Part shown: in pieces, positions 17,157-24,819 of the stretch
How the letters are laid out: each line of letters opens with the position of its first letter
Numbering within the stretch: position 1 is the stretch's first letter
DNA from: Flemingiibacterium sp045586505
GTDB lineage: Bacteria; Bacillota; Clostridia; Oscillospirales; CAG-272
Direction: 5' to 3'
NCBI GenBank assembly: GCA_045586505.1
Contig: JAZNAL010000006.1
Coordinates: forward strand, 39,191 to 103,190
Length of the DNA: 64,000 nucleotides
Program-made: the position numbers and the translations under genes
Notes under the pieces: model-generated
What the model was told of the DNA's origin: nothing
Seen by the model: the letters and a program-made list of their open reading frames with translations, nothing else
The model's database searches: none

Positions 17157-18455
17157 ATGAAAAAGCTAACTACGCTTTTACTGCTTACTTCACTTCTGAC
17201 TCCCATGCTTACTTCCTGCATCGCCGTTATTCCCGATGGCACAGACGCTCCGCTGACAGAAAAGATCGATATTTCTCACGTTGATACAACCTCTGATACC
17301 GAAAAACACGAGGATACAGATGAAGAAACCATCCCCGCAACCCAAAGACCTCACGTCTCTGTTCCCTACGCCGCACTTGCCGATTTCTGCACTGATTTTC
17401 TTTTAACCGAAGCTGAGTCCTCGGACGGCAAATCCAATACGCTGACCTCACCTCTTTCGGCTTACCTTGCCCTTTCTATGGTCAAGGAGGGAGCCGACGG
17501 AAATACGCTTGACCAGATGTCAAAGGCAATGGGTGACATTCCCGCTGAGGAAATATGCGCGCTGATAAAGAGTCTCACGACACTAAAAGACACCACATTA
17601 AACATCGCCGACTCAGTTTGGGTGGATTCCGAATTCACGCCCAAGCAGTCCTATCTCGATCTTCTTAAGGAGCACTACCTTGCCGAGGGCTTTAATCTTC
17701 CCCTTGCCACCGCCGAGAAGAAGGTAAACACCTGGATCGAGGACCACACAAACGGGCTTATTAAAAATATGCTTGGGGATAACGCGCTTGACGACGCGGT
17801 AATGGCGGTTGTCAACACTGTTTATATGAAGGCAAAATGGCAGAACGAATTTTCCGAGAAAGCCACACACGAGCGTTATTTCACAGGCGGTGACGGCAAG
17901 GCTGCCAAGACTCAATTCATGCACAAGACTGCGTACTACCGCGTAATCGAGACAGGTGATCATATCGGCGTGGTACTTCCCTATTCCGACGGCTCTCTTG
18001 AATTTGCAGCGCTCATGCCCAAGGATGACAAAACGCCTGCGTCCTCCGCATTCACCGCCATCGCCGACCTTGGCGGATGGGCAGCGGCAGGTGAGTCCTC
18101 CACAAGCGAGCAGATCAAGCTGTACATCCCCAAATTCGAGCAGGAAGCCACCGGTTCGCTGGTGGACACATTAAAGAAGCTGGGCATCGTCGACGCGTTT
18201 GATAAAGGCAAAGCAAGCTTTGCGGGCATTGCTGAGGATATCTTTGTTGAGGAAGTGCTCCAAAACGCCGTTCTGAAGCTTGACGAAGCGGGTACCGAAG
18301 CCGCCGCGGCTACAGTTGTCACGATGATGGCAACCTCCGCCGCACCGCCGAAGACCGAGCCGCGCACCATCGAGTTCAATCGTCCCTTCGCTTTTGCGGT
18401 CTACGACAAAATCAGCGGTGCGGTACTGTTCGCTGGCGAACACAACCTTCCGTAG
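17157..18455 (+). CDS. Lipoprotein serpin (serine protease inhibitor)
   Basis: A 432-residue protein with a lipoprotein signal (MKKLTTLLLLTSLLTPMLTSC, lipobox Cys at 21), a Thr/Asp/Glu-rich linker to about residue 65 and a full serpin fold. Serpin marks include NTLTSPLSAYLALSMVKEGA near the N-terminus, MAVVNTVYMKAKWQNEF, and the C-terminal FNRPFAFAVYD..GAVLFAGE. The reactive loop has a canonical inhibitory hinge (EAGTEAAAAT, P17-P8), giving Thr as P1 and Ser as P1' by standard counting. Small hinge residues predict true inhibition of serine proteases. Gut bacterial serpins are known to block neutrophil elastase-like enzymes; that target is inference here. GAGGAGG precedes the ATG. Confidence 0.93.
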   Translation: MKKLTTLLLLTSLLTPMLTSCIAVIPDGTDAPLTEKIDISHVDTTSDTEKHEDTDEETIPATQRPHVSVPYAALADFCTDFLLTEAESSDGKSNTLTSPLSAYLALSMVKEGADGNTLDQMSKAMGDIPAEEICALIKSLTTLKDTTLNIADSVWVDSEFTPKQSYLDLLKEHYLAEGFNLPLATAEKKVNTWIEDHTNGLIKNMLGDNALDDAVMAVVNTVYMKAKWQNEFSEKATHERYFTGGDGKAAKTQFMHKTAYYRVIETGDHIGVVLPYSDGSLEFAALMPKDDKTPASSAFTAIADLGGWAAAGESSTSEQIKLYIPKFEQEATGSLVDTLKKLGIVDAFDKGKASFAGIAEDIFVEEVLQNAVLKLDEAGTEAAAATVVTMMATSAAPPKTEPRTIEFNRPFAFAVYDKISGAVLFAGEHNLP

Positions 18456-18458
18456 GAT

Positions 18459-18481
18459 AAGCGGAGTTTTAAAGTCCGCTT
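18459..18481 (+). terminator. Weak hairpin after serpin gene
   Basis: AAGCGGA and TCCGCTT form a 7-bp stem with a nine-base loop just after the serpin stop; the T-run is poor. Confidence 0.35.
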
Positions 18482-18487
18482 TGATAC

Positions 18488-18516
18488 TTGACAAATTATA
18501 CGTTCTATGCTATAAT
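18488..18516 (+). promoter_or_regulatory. Consensus sigma-A promoter of the LCP gene
   Basis: TTGACA and TATAAT, both perfect, with a 17-base spacer, about 40 bases before the LCP start codon. It may also serve glyQS, which follows after 52 bases. Confidence 0.8.
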
Positions 18517-18556
18517 TAGATATTGTTATTTAAAATTACCGAAAGGATGAAGCTTC

Positions 18557-19615
18557 ATGCTTTCAGCACTTCGAAATTTCGCACTCACTTTTGCGATTTC
18601 CGCGCTGATCTTCGGCGTGATCGCATATTTTATCGTCGGATTTGTGGTTGACACCATGACTGAAGCCATTCCCGGCGGAGTTGATACCGAATACAATCCC
18701 GATGATTTCTTTAACGGTAACGGAGACACACCCGTTTTCTCCCCCGGCACTGATTCGGATAAGCCCGAGGATACCACTCTTCCTCCCGTATTGGTTCAGC
18801 CAATAAACGGCGAGACCTTCAACCTCCTGCTTATCGGCAACGACTACCAGCCTGAGCTCTTCGATGACTACGACTACGAGTCAAAATGGCGCGAGGATCC
18901 GAACAACATCGGTTTCCCCGACAAACGTGACCGCCCCTGGGGCGCTGATGCAATAATCCTTGTGCGCGTGGATAAGGAAAACCGTCAATTCGTGTTCTGT
19001 CCCATTCCCCGAAACACCCGCGTGCTGGTGGACGGTGAATACGTTCAGCTTGGTGACGTGATCTCAAAAAAAAGCGTGGAATTTTTCTGCGGAAAGGTTT
19101 CGGGGCTTACCGGTCTTGAGATCGACTATTATGTCAACATAAACGTGGGCGTCATCGACGATATCGTGGACGCTGTGGACGGCATCACCTACTATGTCCC
19201 CACCGATATGGTATACGAGGATCCCTTGCAGGAGCTCACCATCAACTTAAAGAAAGGCACCACTAACATCAACGGCGAAAAGGCGATGCAGCTCCTCCGC
19301 TACGTAGGCTACACCAACGGCAACGCGGGACGTATGAACACCACCGTGGAGTTTATCAAGGCGGTGCTTGCCAAGTTCACCAATGTTACATATCTTGTAA
19401 AGGCGCCCGAGCTTTATAACACCGTGGTGGAACACGTGGAAACGGATTTCACCGCCGACGACCTTGTAAACAATCTCGATCTTATCTTCTCATACCCAAA
19501 ATTCGAAGCACTTACTGTCACTTATCCCGGCAACTCTAAGACTTATAACGGCATCACATATTTTGAGCCCTCCGTCGCTGCCGCAATGGATATGTTTGAT
19601 ACTTTTACAGATTGA
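18557..19615 (+). CDS. LytR-CpsA-Psr (LCP) family cell-wall glycopolymer ligase
   Basis: A 352-residue protein with one N-terminal membrane anchor (about residues 8-33), a Pro/Asp-rich linker and an extracellular LCP domain from about residue 93. Family signs are FNLLLIGND, WGADAIILVRVDKENRQFVFCPIPRNTRV (the usual D-S/T-I-M..SIPRDT region) and AMQLLRYVGYTNGNAGRM near the polyprenyl-binding end. LCP enzymes transfer lipid-linked glycopolymers to peptidoglycan. The usual SIPRDT is PIPRNT here. GAAAGGATGA upstream sets the start. Driven by a perfect promoter. Confidence 0.88.
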   Translation: MLSALRNFALTFAISALIFGVIAYFIVGFVVDTMTEAIPGGVDTEYNPDDFFNGNGDTPVFSPGTDSDKPEDTTLPPVLVQPINGETFNLLLIGNDYQPELFDDYDYESKWREDPNNIGFPDKRDRPWGADAIILVRVDKENRQFVFCPIPRNTRVLVDGEYVQLGDVISKKSVEFFCGKVSGLTGLEIDYYVNINVGVIDDIVDAVDGITYYVPTDMVYEDPLQELTINLKKGTTNINGEKAMQLLRYVGYTNGNAGRMNTTVEFIKAVLAKFTNVTYLVKAPELYNTVVEHVETDFTADDLVNNLDLIFSYPKFEALTVTYPGNSKTYNGITYFEPSVAAAMDMFDTFTD

Positions 19616-19667
19616 TCAGTCAATAATTTTTATGCTTATCATCCAGATAGGCAGAAAGGACATATAA

Positions 19668-21065
19668 ATGAAGAACACAGAAAAGACAATGGACAAAATA
19701 GTCGCTCTCTGTAAGACACGCGGCTTCGTTTTCCCCGGCTCTGAGATCTACGGCGGTCTTGCAAACTCCTGGGACTACGGCCCTCTCGGCGTTGAAATGA
19801 AAAACAACGTCAAGCGTGCATGGTGGAAGAAGTTCGTGCAGGAGAACCCCTACAACGTAGGTCTTGACTCGGCTATCCTCATGAACCGCGAGGTTTGGGT
19901 AGCATCCGGTCACGTTGCAACCTTCAATGACCCGCTGATCGACTGCAAGTCCTGCAAGATGCGTCATCGCGCCGACAAGCTGGTTGAGGAGTATGTAAGA
20001 GAGAATAATCTCGATGTCAACGTAGAGGCGATGGACGGCGAAGCACTCCTTAACTTCATCCGTGAAAACAACGTGCCCTGCCCCGGCTGCGGCAAGTCCG
20101 ATTTCACCGATATCCGTAAGTTCAATCTTATGTTCAAGACCCACCAGGGTGTTACCGAGGATTCCGGCAACGAGGTTTACCTCCGTCCCGAGACCGCACA
20201 GGGTATTTTCGTAAACTTTGAAGCAATTCAGAGAACCACCAGAAGAAAGCTTCCCTTCGGCGTCTGCCAGGTAGGTAAGTCCTTCAGAAACGAGATCACC
20301 CCCGGTAACTTCATCTTCCGGATCCGCGAGTTTGAGCAGATGGAGCTTGAATTCTTCTGCAAGCCCGACACCGACCTTGAATGGTTCGAATATTGGAGAA
20401 GCTACTGCCACAACTGGCTGCTCTCCCTCAACGTCAAGGACGAAAACCTTCGTCTGCGCGACCACGAGCCCGAGGAGCTGTCCTTCTATAGTAAGGCAAC
20501 CACCGACTTCGAGTATCTGTTCCCGTTTGGTTGGGGCGAGCTCTGGGGCGTTGCCGACAGAACCAACTACGACCTCTCTCAGCACATCGAGCACTCCGGC
20601 AAGGATCTCACCTATTTCGATCCCGAGACCAACGAGCGCTACATTCCTTACGTTGTTGAGCCCTCCCTGGGTGCTGACCGTATGGCGCTTGCACTCCTGG
20701 TTGAAGCTTACGACGAGGAAGTTATCGACGCAGAGAAGAACGACACCCGCGTTGTAATGCGCTTCCATCCCGCGATCGCGCCCTACAAGGTAGCGGTTCT
20801 GCCTCTCTCAAAGAAGCTGTCCGACAAGGCTATGGAGGTTTACACCGAGCTTTCCAAGGAGTTCATGACTGACTTTGACGAGACCGGTTCCATCGGTAAG
20901 CGTTACCGCCGCGAGGACGAGATCGGTACTCCCTTCTGCGTAACCTATGACTTCGAGTCCGAGAACGACGGCTGCGTAACCGTTCGTGACCGTGACACCA
21001 TGGAGCAGGTTCGACTCCCCATCACCGAGCTCAAGGCATACATCGCCGAAAAGATCAAGTTCTAA
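19668..21065 (+). CDS. glyQS: Glycine--tRNA ligase, alpha2 type
   Basis: A 465-residue class II synthetase of the single-chain dimeric type (GlyQS). It shows the opening KIVALCKTRGFVFPGSEIYGG, SWDYGPLGVEMKNN (motif 1 region), FRNEITPGNFIFRIREFEQMELEFF (motif 2), PSLGADRMALALL (motif 3) and a C-terminal anticodon-binding domain with VAVLPLSKKLSDKA. Cysteine pairs in CKSCKMRHRAD and PCPGCGKSD look like a zinc site in the insertion. It charges tRNA-Gly. Ends at a strong terminator. Confidence 0.97.
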   Translation: MKNTEKTMDKIVALCKTRGFVFPGSEIYGGLANSWDYGPLGVEMKNNVKRAWWKKFVQENPYNVGLDSAILMNREVWVASGHVATFNDPLIDCKSCKMRHRADKLVEEYVRENNLDVNVEAMDGEALLNFIRENNVPCPGCGKSDFTDIRKFNLMFKTHQGVTEDSGNEVYLRPETAQGIFVNFEAIQRTTRRKLPFGVCQVGKSFRNEITPGNFIFRIREFEQMELEFFCKPDTDLEWFEYWRSYCHNWLLSLNVKDENLRLRDHEPEELSFYSKATTDFEYLFPFGWGELWGVADRTNYDLSQHIEHSGKDLTYFDPETNERYIPYVVEPSLGADRMALALLVEAYDEEVIDAEKNDTRVVMRFHPAIAPYKVAVLPLSKKLSDKAMEVYTELSKEFMTDFDETGSIGKRYRREDEIGTPFCVTYDFESENDGCVTVRDRDTMEQVRLPITELKAYIAEKIKF

Positions 21066-21072
21066 ACTACAT

Positions 21073-21106
21073 CGAGCCGACGCTTTTGCGTCGGCTCGAA
21101 TTTTTC
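21073..21106 (+). terminator. Rho-independent terminator of glyQS
   Basis: Perfect 11-bp stem (CGAGCCGACGC) with a TTTT loop, then AATTTTTC, starting seven bases after the stop. Confidence 0.9.
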
Positions 21107-21141
21107 TGACATTGCAATTTCTCACAATTACCAAAACACAA

Positions 21142-21169
21142 CGGCGGGAGTAAGCTCCCGCCGCTTTTT
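21142..21169. repeat. Palindromic repeat (GGCGGGAG family), likely bidirectional terminator
   Basis: CGGCGGGAG-TAAG-CTCCCGCCG followed by CTTTTTATT on the plus strand, between convergent glyQS and azlD. Shares its core with 32146-32216 and 35628-35698. Confidence 0.75.
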
Positions 21170-21185
21170 ATTACAGATTTCAAAC

Positions 21186-21494
21186 TCACCGTACCAAATA
21201 CAAAACAAGATCCGCCGCGATGGCGCCGAGGACGCAGACCATGACGGGACAGCGGAGCCACGCAAGCATCACCGCCACACCACCACCTACGATTCCGATC
21301 ATGGGATCGGCGGCGTCGCTTGACAGGATGCCGGGAAATATCAGCGCCGCCATTGCGGTGTATGGAATCAGTTTCAGAAATTTTTCAAGCTTTGGGGACA
21401 GCTTGATCTTATCCACCATTACCAGCGGCAGTGCACGCGGGAGATAAGTGACAAGAGTCATGCCGATTATCATAAGTACGATCCTAGTGTTCAT
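21186..21494 (-). CDS. azlD: AzlD family branched-chain amino acid export subunit
   Basis: About 102 residues with four hydrophobic helices; MNTRIVLMIIGMTLVTYLPRALPL is the typical AzlD opening with its TYLPRALPL motif. AzlD pairs with AzlC to export branched-chain amino acids or their analogues. The start at 21494 has GGAGGGCG six bases upstream and overlaps the azlC stop by 11 bases, a sign of translational coupling. A longer reading upstream has no ribosome site. Confidence 0.92.
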   Translation of the reverse strand: MNTRIVLMIIGMTLVTYLPRALPLVMVDKIKLSPKLEKFLKLIPYTAMAALIFPGILSSDAADPMIGIVGGGVAVMLAWLRCPVMVCVLGAIAADLVLYLVR

Positions 21495-22191
21495 TTCCGC
21501 CCTCCAAGTCCACGAAAAATACGCCAAATGCCGCACAGACCAGCGTTGAAATGATCAATGAAAGACTGGAGTCAAGAAACTGTACAAGAATAGTATTTAA
21601 TACGGCGCAGAGTATGACAAGAAGCGTTAGCTTCATGTTGCCCCGAAGCCCCGGTACAAGCAGACCTATAAACATGGCGTACAGCGATACGCCAAGGCTG
21701 GCGGTAATGATGGCAGGCAGCAGATCTGATGCCACCGCGCCGATTAACGTGCCTGCGTTCCAGGAAAGATATGTAACAAGCGCAAGCCCTATGTAGAAGG
21801 TGATAGAGGTATTCTCCTCTTTTTCTGTTGTAAAGATGGCAAAGCCCTCGTCGGTGATACCGAAGCCAGCAATCAGTCTTATAATAACTCCGCCGCCCTT
21901 CATGCGCCTTCCGACGCAGACACTCATGATGATGTGCCGCAGATTAAGTATAAACGTAGCGAAAATGATGGCGATCACGCTTGCACCCTCAGCATACTTA
22001 CCCACCGCCATCATCTGACTCGCCCCCGCAAACACCGACAGCGACATATAACAGGTCTCGGCGATTGAAAATCCTGCCTGACGGGCAATTATTGCGTAGG
22101 CAATACCTACGGGAATAAATCCGAGGATAACGGGGATGCCCGCCCTCATGCCGCCAGTGAACTGTGTACGGCGGTTTTGTGCTTCATTCAT
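21484..22191 (-). CDS. azlC: AzlC family branched-chain amino acid permease
   Basis: About 235 residues with seven or so membrane helices and the AzlC signature (GIPVILGFIPVGIAYAIIARQAGFS, SLSVFAGASQMMAV, NLRHIIMSVCV). With AzlD it forms an exporter for branched-chain amino acids. The ATG at 22191 overlaps the stop of the threonine aldolase gene (TGATG), with AAGGTG upstream; a GTG one codon earlier is possible. The tight order aldolase-azlC-azlD hints at a joint role in amino acid overflow. Confidence 0.93.
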   Translation of the reverse strand: MNEAQNRRTQFTGGMRAGIPVILGFIPVGIAYAIIARQAGFSIAETCYMSLSVFAGASQMMAVGKYAEGASVIAIIFATFILNLRHIIMSVCVGRRMKGGGVIIRLIAGFGITDEGFAIFTTEKEENTSITFYIGLALVTYLSWNAGTLIGAVASDLLPAIITASLGVSLYAMFIGLLVPGLRGNMKLTLLVILCAVLNTILVQFLDSSLSLIISTLVCAAFGVFFVDLEGGNEH

Positions 22192-23216
22192 CACAGCACC
22201 TTGGTAAGCGCGTCCACATCCGACGCCTTTGTCGCCCAGCTTGTGGCAAACCGAACTGCCGTGTGAGACTCGTCCACACGCTCCCAGAAGCTTACACTTG
22301 CGTGCTTCCTAATACGCTCGAGCTCACTGTTTTCAAGCACTATGAATATCTGATTGGTAACCGTTTCAATTAAGAAGCGGTAACCTTTTTCCTTGAATGC
22401 CGCGCGAAGCTTGTTTGCCATGTCAATGGCATGGCGGCTGATGTTGTAGTAAAGCCCGTCCGTGAACAGTGCGTCAAACTGCACGCCCAGGACACGCCCC
22501 TTGGCAAGCAGTGCGCCGTGCTGTTTGATGGCGGTAAAGAAATGCTTTGGCGCGTTGTTATGGCAAAACACCACAGCCTCGCCGCAGAGCGCGCCCACCT
22601 TGGTGCCGCCTATGTAAAATACATCACACAGCGCCGCTATATCACGAAGCGTAAGGTCGGTACCGTCGCTTACAAGCCCGTATCCAAGTCGCGCACCGTC
22701 AAGATACAGCGGGAGCTCATACTCGCGGCAGAGCGCTGACAGCGCCGACAGCTCTGCCTTTGTATAAAGCGTGCCGTATTCGGTGGGATGGGAGATGTAC
22801 ACCATCCCTGGGAACACCATATGCTCGTGTGTCTCGTCATCGTAGAATTTTTCAAGATAAGCTCTTACAGTTTCCGCTTGGAGCTTTCCGCAGACGGCGG
22901 GCAAGGTCAGCACCTTGTGACCCGTGTATTCAATAGCACCCGCCTCGTGCACCTCTATGTGACCTGTCTTTGCGGCAATTACTCCCTCGCAGTCACCAAG
23001 CACGGTGCCAATAACAAGCTGATTTGTCTGGGTACCGCCCACAAGCAGGTACACATCCGCGTCGGGGCAACCGCATTCGGCTTTTATCTTAGCCTTTGCC
23101 GACTCGCAGTACTTATCGCTTCCGTAGCCCGAAAGCTGTTCCATATTCGTCTCGCACAGACGGCGCAGGAGCACCTCGTGGGCACCCTCCGTGTAATCGC
23201 TTTCAAAATTCGCCAT
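22191..23216 (-). CDS. ltaE: Low-specificity L-threonine aldolase (PLP)
   Basis: A 341-residue fold-type I PLP enzyme of the beta-eliminating lyase/threonine aldolase group. FESDYTEGAHEVLLRRL replaces the usual N-terminal DTVT region, DGARLGYGLVS holds the PLP-binding Asp, and YIGGTKVGALCGEA holds the Schiff-base Lys. It cleaves L-threonine or allo-threonine to glycine and acetaldehyde. It is translationally coupled to azlC. A related activity (phenylserine or other beta-hydroxy amino acids) is possible. Confidence 0.9.
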   Translation of the reverse strand: MANFESDYTEGAHEVLLRRLCETNMEQLSGYGSDKYCESAKAKIKAECGCPDADVYLLVGGTQTNQLVIGTVLGDCEGVIAAKTGHIEVHEAGAIEYTGHKVLTLPAVCGKLQAETVRAYLEKFYDDETHEHMVFPGMVYISHPTEYGTLYTKAELSALSALCREYELPLYLDGARLGYGLVSDGTDLTLRDIAALCDVFYIGGTKVGALCGEAVVFCHNNAPKHFFTAIKQHGALLAKGRVLGVQFDALFTDGLYYNISRHAIDMANKLRAAFKEKGYRFLIETVTNQIFIVLENSELERIRKHASVSFWERVDESHTAVRFATSWATKASDVDALTKVL

Positions 23217-23272
23217 TTATATATCCTCCGTCTCAGTAAATATCCCTCGGCGGCGCCGAGGGATATTGTGTG

Positions 23273-23512
23273 TTATTTTCCGAGCTTTTCAGCCTTCCAT
23301 GCGTCAGCCTTTGCGGCGGACATTCTGGTAATATTCTCCTCGGGATAGATAGACTCCGCACCGCCGTTTACATAGAGAAACAGCTTGCCGCTTGGGGTCT
23401 TGTAAAGGGTCTCTTCATAGCCCTTGGGATCTCCGAGCTCGCCGTTTGTGTACTTTTCAACGACTTCGGAAACCTCGGTATCATATTCTACCTTGCAAAT
23501 GATCTTTTTCAT
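23273..23512 (-). CDS. Small conserved hypothetical protein
   Basis: A 79-residue soluble protein (MKKIICKVEYDTEVSEVVEKY.., then YKTPSGKLFLYVNGGAES, ending in a lysine-rich helix). The strand-helix pattern and the phrase GKLFLYVNGGAES recall small conserved Clostridial proteins without a known role. AAAGGATAAAACC precedes the ATG. It lies 56 bases upstream of the threonine aldolase on the same strand. Confidence 0.75.
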   Translation of the reverse strand: MKKIICKVEYDTEVSEVVEKYTNGELGDPKGYEETLYKTPSGKLFLYVNGGAESIYPEENITRMSAAKADAWKAEKLGK

Positions 23513-23626
23513 TGTGGTTTTATCCTTTCAATCAGACTTGCATTTATAGTATACCACAAAAATGTTAATAAATCAATACATTTTTGCAAACGCAAACTCC
23601 CTTGCCTGAACGTCGCAAGTTACTTG

Positions 23627-24109
23627 TTATGCAAACCATTCGTAGGCGCGTCTCGGCGTACCGTCTTCTACGTAGATTATGCCTCGATAAACAAATCCGC
23701 AGTCAGTTACCACCTTCTGCATGGGAATATTATCCGCATGGGTATCGATCCGCAAATGATCGTATCGCTTCGAAGCGTACCCGAAGATCTGTCTGAAAAT
23801 ACCGCGCGCGGTCCCGTCGCTAGCCACGCGGTGAATGGCGGCGTATGGCGTATCGGACGCCCATGCGCCCTCGATATGGGCGTAGGTTGGATCAGCGCCC
23901 TCGAATAATCCGAAGCAGGCGCACACACGCCCCTCCTCGGTGCATACGACGTACATATTGCCGTCGTTAATATCATCAGTTACAAGTTCGGGAAACGGAT
24001 AGCCGTTCTGCCACTGTGTATGGTTGCCGTTTTGCCGCATATACGCCTTTGCAATGTCGTAGATTCGCATAATGTGGGCATGGTCGGCAAGTGTTGCTTT
24101 TCGTATCAT
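23627..24109 (-). CDS. GNAT family N-acetyltransferase
   Basis: A 160-residue protein with the GNAT layout: MIRKATLADHAHIMRIYDIAKAY at the N-terminus, MYVVCTEEGRVCACFGLFE strands, a core with IHRVASDGTARGIFRQIFGYA (acetyl-CoA site, usual R/Q-x-x-G/A region) and a C-terminal LRIDTHADNIPMQKVVTDCGFVYRG. This last block, with DTH..N.PMQK..T..GF, is typical for one clade of GNATs with unknown substrates. It has its own consensus promoter. Confidence 0.88.
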   Translation of the reverse strand: MIRKATLADHAHIMRIYDIAKAYMRQNGNHTQWQNGYPFPELVTDDINDGNMYVVCTEEGRVCACFGLFEGADPTYAHIEGAWASDTPYAAIHRVASDGTARGIFRQIFGYASKRYDHLRIDTHADNIPMQKVVTDCGFVYRGIIYVEDGTPRRAYEWFA

Positions 24110-24132
24110 TTAGTGTCAGCTCCTTCTTGTGT

Positions 24133-24161
24133 ATTATAGCACACTTCTACTTAAATTGCAA
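24133..24161 (-). promoter_or_regulatory. Promoter of the GNAT gene
   Basis: On the minus strand TTGCAA-17-TATAAT, then AAGGAG and the ATG at 24109. Confidence 0.7.
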
Positions 24162-24388
24162 GGTGTTTTGGGTATTTCAAATTTGTTCGTTTATATAAGT
24201 CTGCGCGCCGCATTAAATCGCAGCGGGTAACGACATCGTCACATATGGCAAACGAGCAAGCTTAGAAGTCAATAAATACCGTTTTCTTAAAGCTTAATAT
24301 AAAAGCAGAATGTCGCAATAACAAGAAGTGTTTTTGTGGGAATCCTCAAAACTCGGCAATTACATCAGTCCACGCAGGTTTTGATAGC

Positions 24389-24418
24389 TTGACACCGCGG
24401 TAACGCCGAGCATATCAT
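24389..24418 (+). promoter_or_regulatory. Probable promoter of the DUF3343/desulfurase pair
   Basis: TTGACA with an 18-base spacer and TATCAT, about 22 bases before the DUF3343 start codon. The -10 is imperfect. Confidence 0.5.
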
Positions 24419-24440
24419 AAAATCGGAAGGAGGAATTTTT

Positions 24441-24656
24441 ATGCAAAGCATCGCGCGATTAAGATTTGGCTCCATCACAATGGCGATGCAGGCGCGTGAA
24501 GTACTTTCGCGAGGTCACATCGCCTCCACCGTCGTCCGCTTGCGCCCCGAGGAATCACAGGCGGGCTGTGGCTACGGTCTGGAGCTTCCCCGCCGCGATT
24601 TGTATGCGGCATCCGCGATCCTCGAGCGCGCGGGAATGCGGCATACGGTTATTTAA
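24441..24656 (+). CDS. DUF3343 family protein (putative Se/S carrier-like)
   Basis: A 71-residue protein: an N-terminal strand-helix (ARLRFGSITMAMQAREVLSRG) and VRLRPEESQAGCGYGLELPR with one conserved Cys in CGYG. This matches DUF3343 (also called putative Se/S carrier-like), whose members sit with YedF/SelD or class V aminotransferases. Strong AAGGAGG ribosome site. It is followed 160 bases later by a cysteine desulfurase-like gene, supporting a role in sulfur or selenium trafficking (inference). Confidence 0.85.
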   Translation: MQSIARLRFGSITMAMQAREVLSRGHIASTVVRLRPEESQAGCGYGLELPRRDLYAASAILERAGMRHTVI

Positions 24657-24717
24657 TGTTTATGATAATATAAATTAGCGGCTATATGCGGCTTCAGATA
24701 ATGTTCGCACCATACCT

Positions 24718-24744
24718 GTAGGGGCGTGGCTGCCCCGCCCCTAC
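24718..24744. repeat. Palindromic repeat (GTAGGGGC family)
   Basis: GTAGGGGCG and CGCCCCTAC are perfect inverted arms. The same core occurs at 46069-46095 and a relative at 39592-39614. Confidence 0.65.
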
Positions 24745-24819
24745 GGTAAGATGCTGCAAGCATTTGCCTTGAATCCTTCTAAATAAATGACAACTTACAA
24801 CAAAAAAGGAACAACTCAC

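Larger units (their letters stand above)
24110..24440. other. Divergent intergenic region, two promoters, no gene seen
   Basis: About 330 bases between the GNAT gene and the DUF3343 gene. It holds a promoter at each end and A/T-rich sequence between. I see no ORF with a ribosome site and no strong RNA fold. Confidence 0.55.

Noticed and set aside
19620..20768. 382-residue minus-strand ORF antisense to glycyl-tRNA synthetase
   Set aside because: It is a shadow frame of a clearly real, highly conserved gene; its translation has no recognisable domain and no ribosome site was seen.
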